This document shows positions 4,369 through 5,297 of a stretch of 5,297 bases of DNA, one piece after another; position 1 is the stretch's first letter, and every line of letters begins with the position of its first letter. The DNA is from Anaerolineales bacterium. Its GTDB lineage: Bacteria; Chloroflexota; Anaerolineae; Anaerolineales; Villigracilaceae. The position numbers and the translations under genes are program-made. The stretch covers positions 1 to 5,297 of the forward strand of contig JAICQC010000334.1 of assembly GCA_025938055.1 (NCBI GenBank). The letters are read 5' to 3'. The notes under the pieces are model-generated. The model saw only the letters and a program-made list of their open reading frames with translations, ran no database searches and was not told the origin of the DNA.

Positions 4369-5297
4369 ATGAAGATCTTGTACGTCGAAGATGAAATTGC
4401 GCACGTCATACTTACCGAAAGGGTTCTGGAAGAGAATCTACAGCACGAGTTTCAGCTGATCCATGCAGAAACAATTACAGATGCACTGAAAATTCTTGAC
4501 GCAGAACCGGATATCGACCTGATCCTGAGTGACCTGCGTCTCCCGGATGGAACCGGGCTGGATTTGCTGAAAAATGTCGGCGAGCGCAGCCTGACTCCGC
4601 CGGTCGTCCTGGTCACCGGGCAGGGCGATCAGGATGTGGCAGTCACCGCGCTGAAATCGGGCGCCGCAGATTATCTTGTCAAACAAAGCGATTATCTCCA
4701 TCGTCTTCCGGTGGTCATTACAAATGCAATTGCACAGAACCGCTACCTGCGTGAACAACAGGCGCTATATCAAGCGGAAATCAAGTATCAAGCTCTTGTC
4801 GAACAAATATCGGCAGTTGTTTTTTTGGATAAGGCGAATGAAGAGGAAACCACTCTTTACGTAAGCCCGCGCATTGAGGAGTTGACCGGCTATACAGCCG
4901 ACGAATGGCGCGCAGATCCTCATGTCTGGGCAAACTCCATCCACCCCGATGATCGGGAGCGGATTCTGATGGCGGACAAAAGCAGTATTCAGGACCTCTC
5001 CTATTTCGTTGAGGAATACCGGCTTATCCGGCGTGACGGCAGCGTGATTTGGGTCAAGGAAGATACAAACCTCATACTTGATCAGGAGGGAAATCCACTC
5101 TACTGGCAGGGCATTCTGCTGGATATTACGAAGGAAAAAGAAGATGAAGCCGCGCTCCAGCGGCAGCTGGAAGAGCTGGCTGTGCTGCATTCGGCGTCTC
5201 TTGCAGCAGCCAATGCACTCGATGTGGATAGACTGATTGAGCAGGTCACCCATGTGATCGGCGAGTCTCTTTACCCTGATAACTTTGGCATTCTCCT
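4369..5297 (+). CDS. REC-PAS-GAF signalling protein, N-terminal 309 residues (partial)
   Basis: A cytoplasmic sensor/signalling protein cut by the right edge. Residues 1 to about 120 form a receiver domain: MKILYVEDE with acidic pair E7-D8, phosphoacceptor D55 in LILSDLRLPDG, T83 in LVTGQGD, and K105 in DYLVKQ. Residues about 136-257 form a PAS domain with its C-terminal PAC motif: YQALVEQISAVVFLD, SPRIEELTGYTADEW, IHPDDRER, then YRLIRRDGSVIWVKE and GILLDITKEKE. From about 263 a coiled stretch (LQRQLEELAVLHSASLAA) leads into the start of a GAF domain (ANALDVDRLIEQVTHVIGE). Such N-terminal REC-PAS-GAF chains usually end in a histidine kinase, less often a GGDEF domain; the output module is not visible. 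No membrane span is present. AAGGG lies 10 nt before the ATG, a modest SD. It follows the tRNA terminator and has its own candidate promoter. Confidence 0.93.
   Translation, partial: MKILYVEDEIAHVILTERVLEENLQHEFQLIHAETITDALKILDAEPDIDLILSDLRLPDGTGLDLLKNVGERSLTPPVVLVTGQGDQDVAVTALKSGAADYLVKQSDYLHRLPVVITNAIAQNRYLREQQALYQAEIKYQALVEQISAVVFLDKANEEETTLYVSPRIEELTGYTADEWRADPHVWANSIHPDDRERILMADKSSIQDLSYFVEEYRLIRRDGSVIWVKEDTNLILDQEGNPLYWQGILLDITKEKEDEAALQRQLEELAVLHSASLAAANALDVDRLIEQVTHVIGESLYPDNFGIL

Noticed and set aside
4765..5253. Minus-strand open frame of 162 codons
   Set aside because: It is antisense to clearly recognisable PAS and GAF coding sequence on the plus strand.

Overview
The window is an ordinary-looking chromosomal stretch of a bacterium with roughly balanced base composition, most likely a member of the Chloroflexota (Anaerolineae-like). 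The reasons are indirect: a small Gly/Phe/His-rich membrane protein paired with a response regulator, a palindromic repeat with a GGCGAGACATGTCTCGCC core, an Ffh with slightly divergent G4 wording (TKMDGDSRGG), a REC-PAS-GAF signalling protein, and tRNA genes without encoded CCA. This placement is an inference from recalled families; no search was possible.

Layout. On the minus strand at the left edge lie a two-span membrane protein (569 to 159) and, downstream, the first 28 codons of a response regulator (86 to the edge). A 50-bp near-perfect palindrome separates them. A promoter-like -10 with two 11-bp-phased TGTGAA repeats sits upstream of the membrane gene. Diverging from it on the plus strand are a 210-aa conserved protein of unknown function that begins with GTG, a DinB/ClbS-like four-helix protein, and a 139-aa protein with four predicted membrane spans. 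The last of these has its own SD and a candidate promoter. A 19-bp-stem hairpin then serves as a two-way terminator between this rightward set and leftward ffh, the signal recognition particle GTPase gene, which is complete. Beyond ffh, a consensus promoter drives tRNA-Phe(GAA), tRNA-Gly(GCC) and tRNA-Cys(GCA), closed by a textbook intrinsic terminator. The right end is the first 309 codons of a REC-PAS-GAF signalling protein cut by the window edge.

How the parts relate. The left minus-strand pair looks like the start of a two-component operon that may control itself. The centre and right are housekeeping (ffh, tRNAs) plus a second signalling protein. The most useful regulatory reading is that two genes, the 210-aa protein and ffh, have near-consensus sigma-70-type promoters whose predicted start points fall at or within about two bases of the start codon, with no SD. 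This suggests leaderless mRNAs. I see no phage, CRISPR, toxin-antitoxin or defence system, and no convincing evidence of an undescribed multi-gene system.
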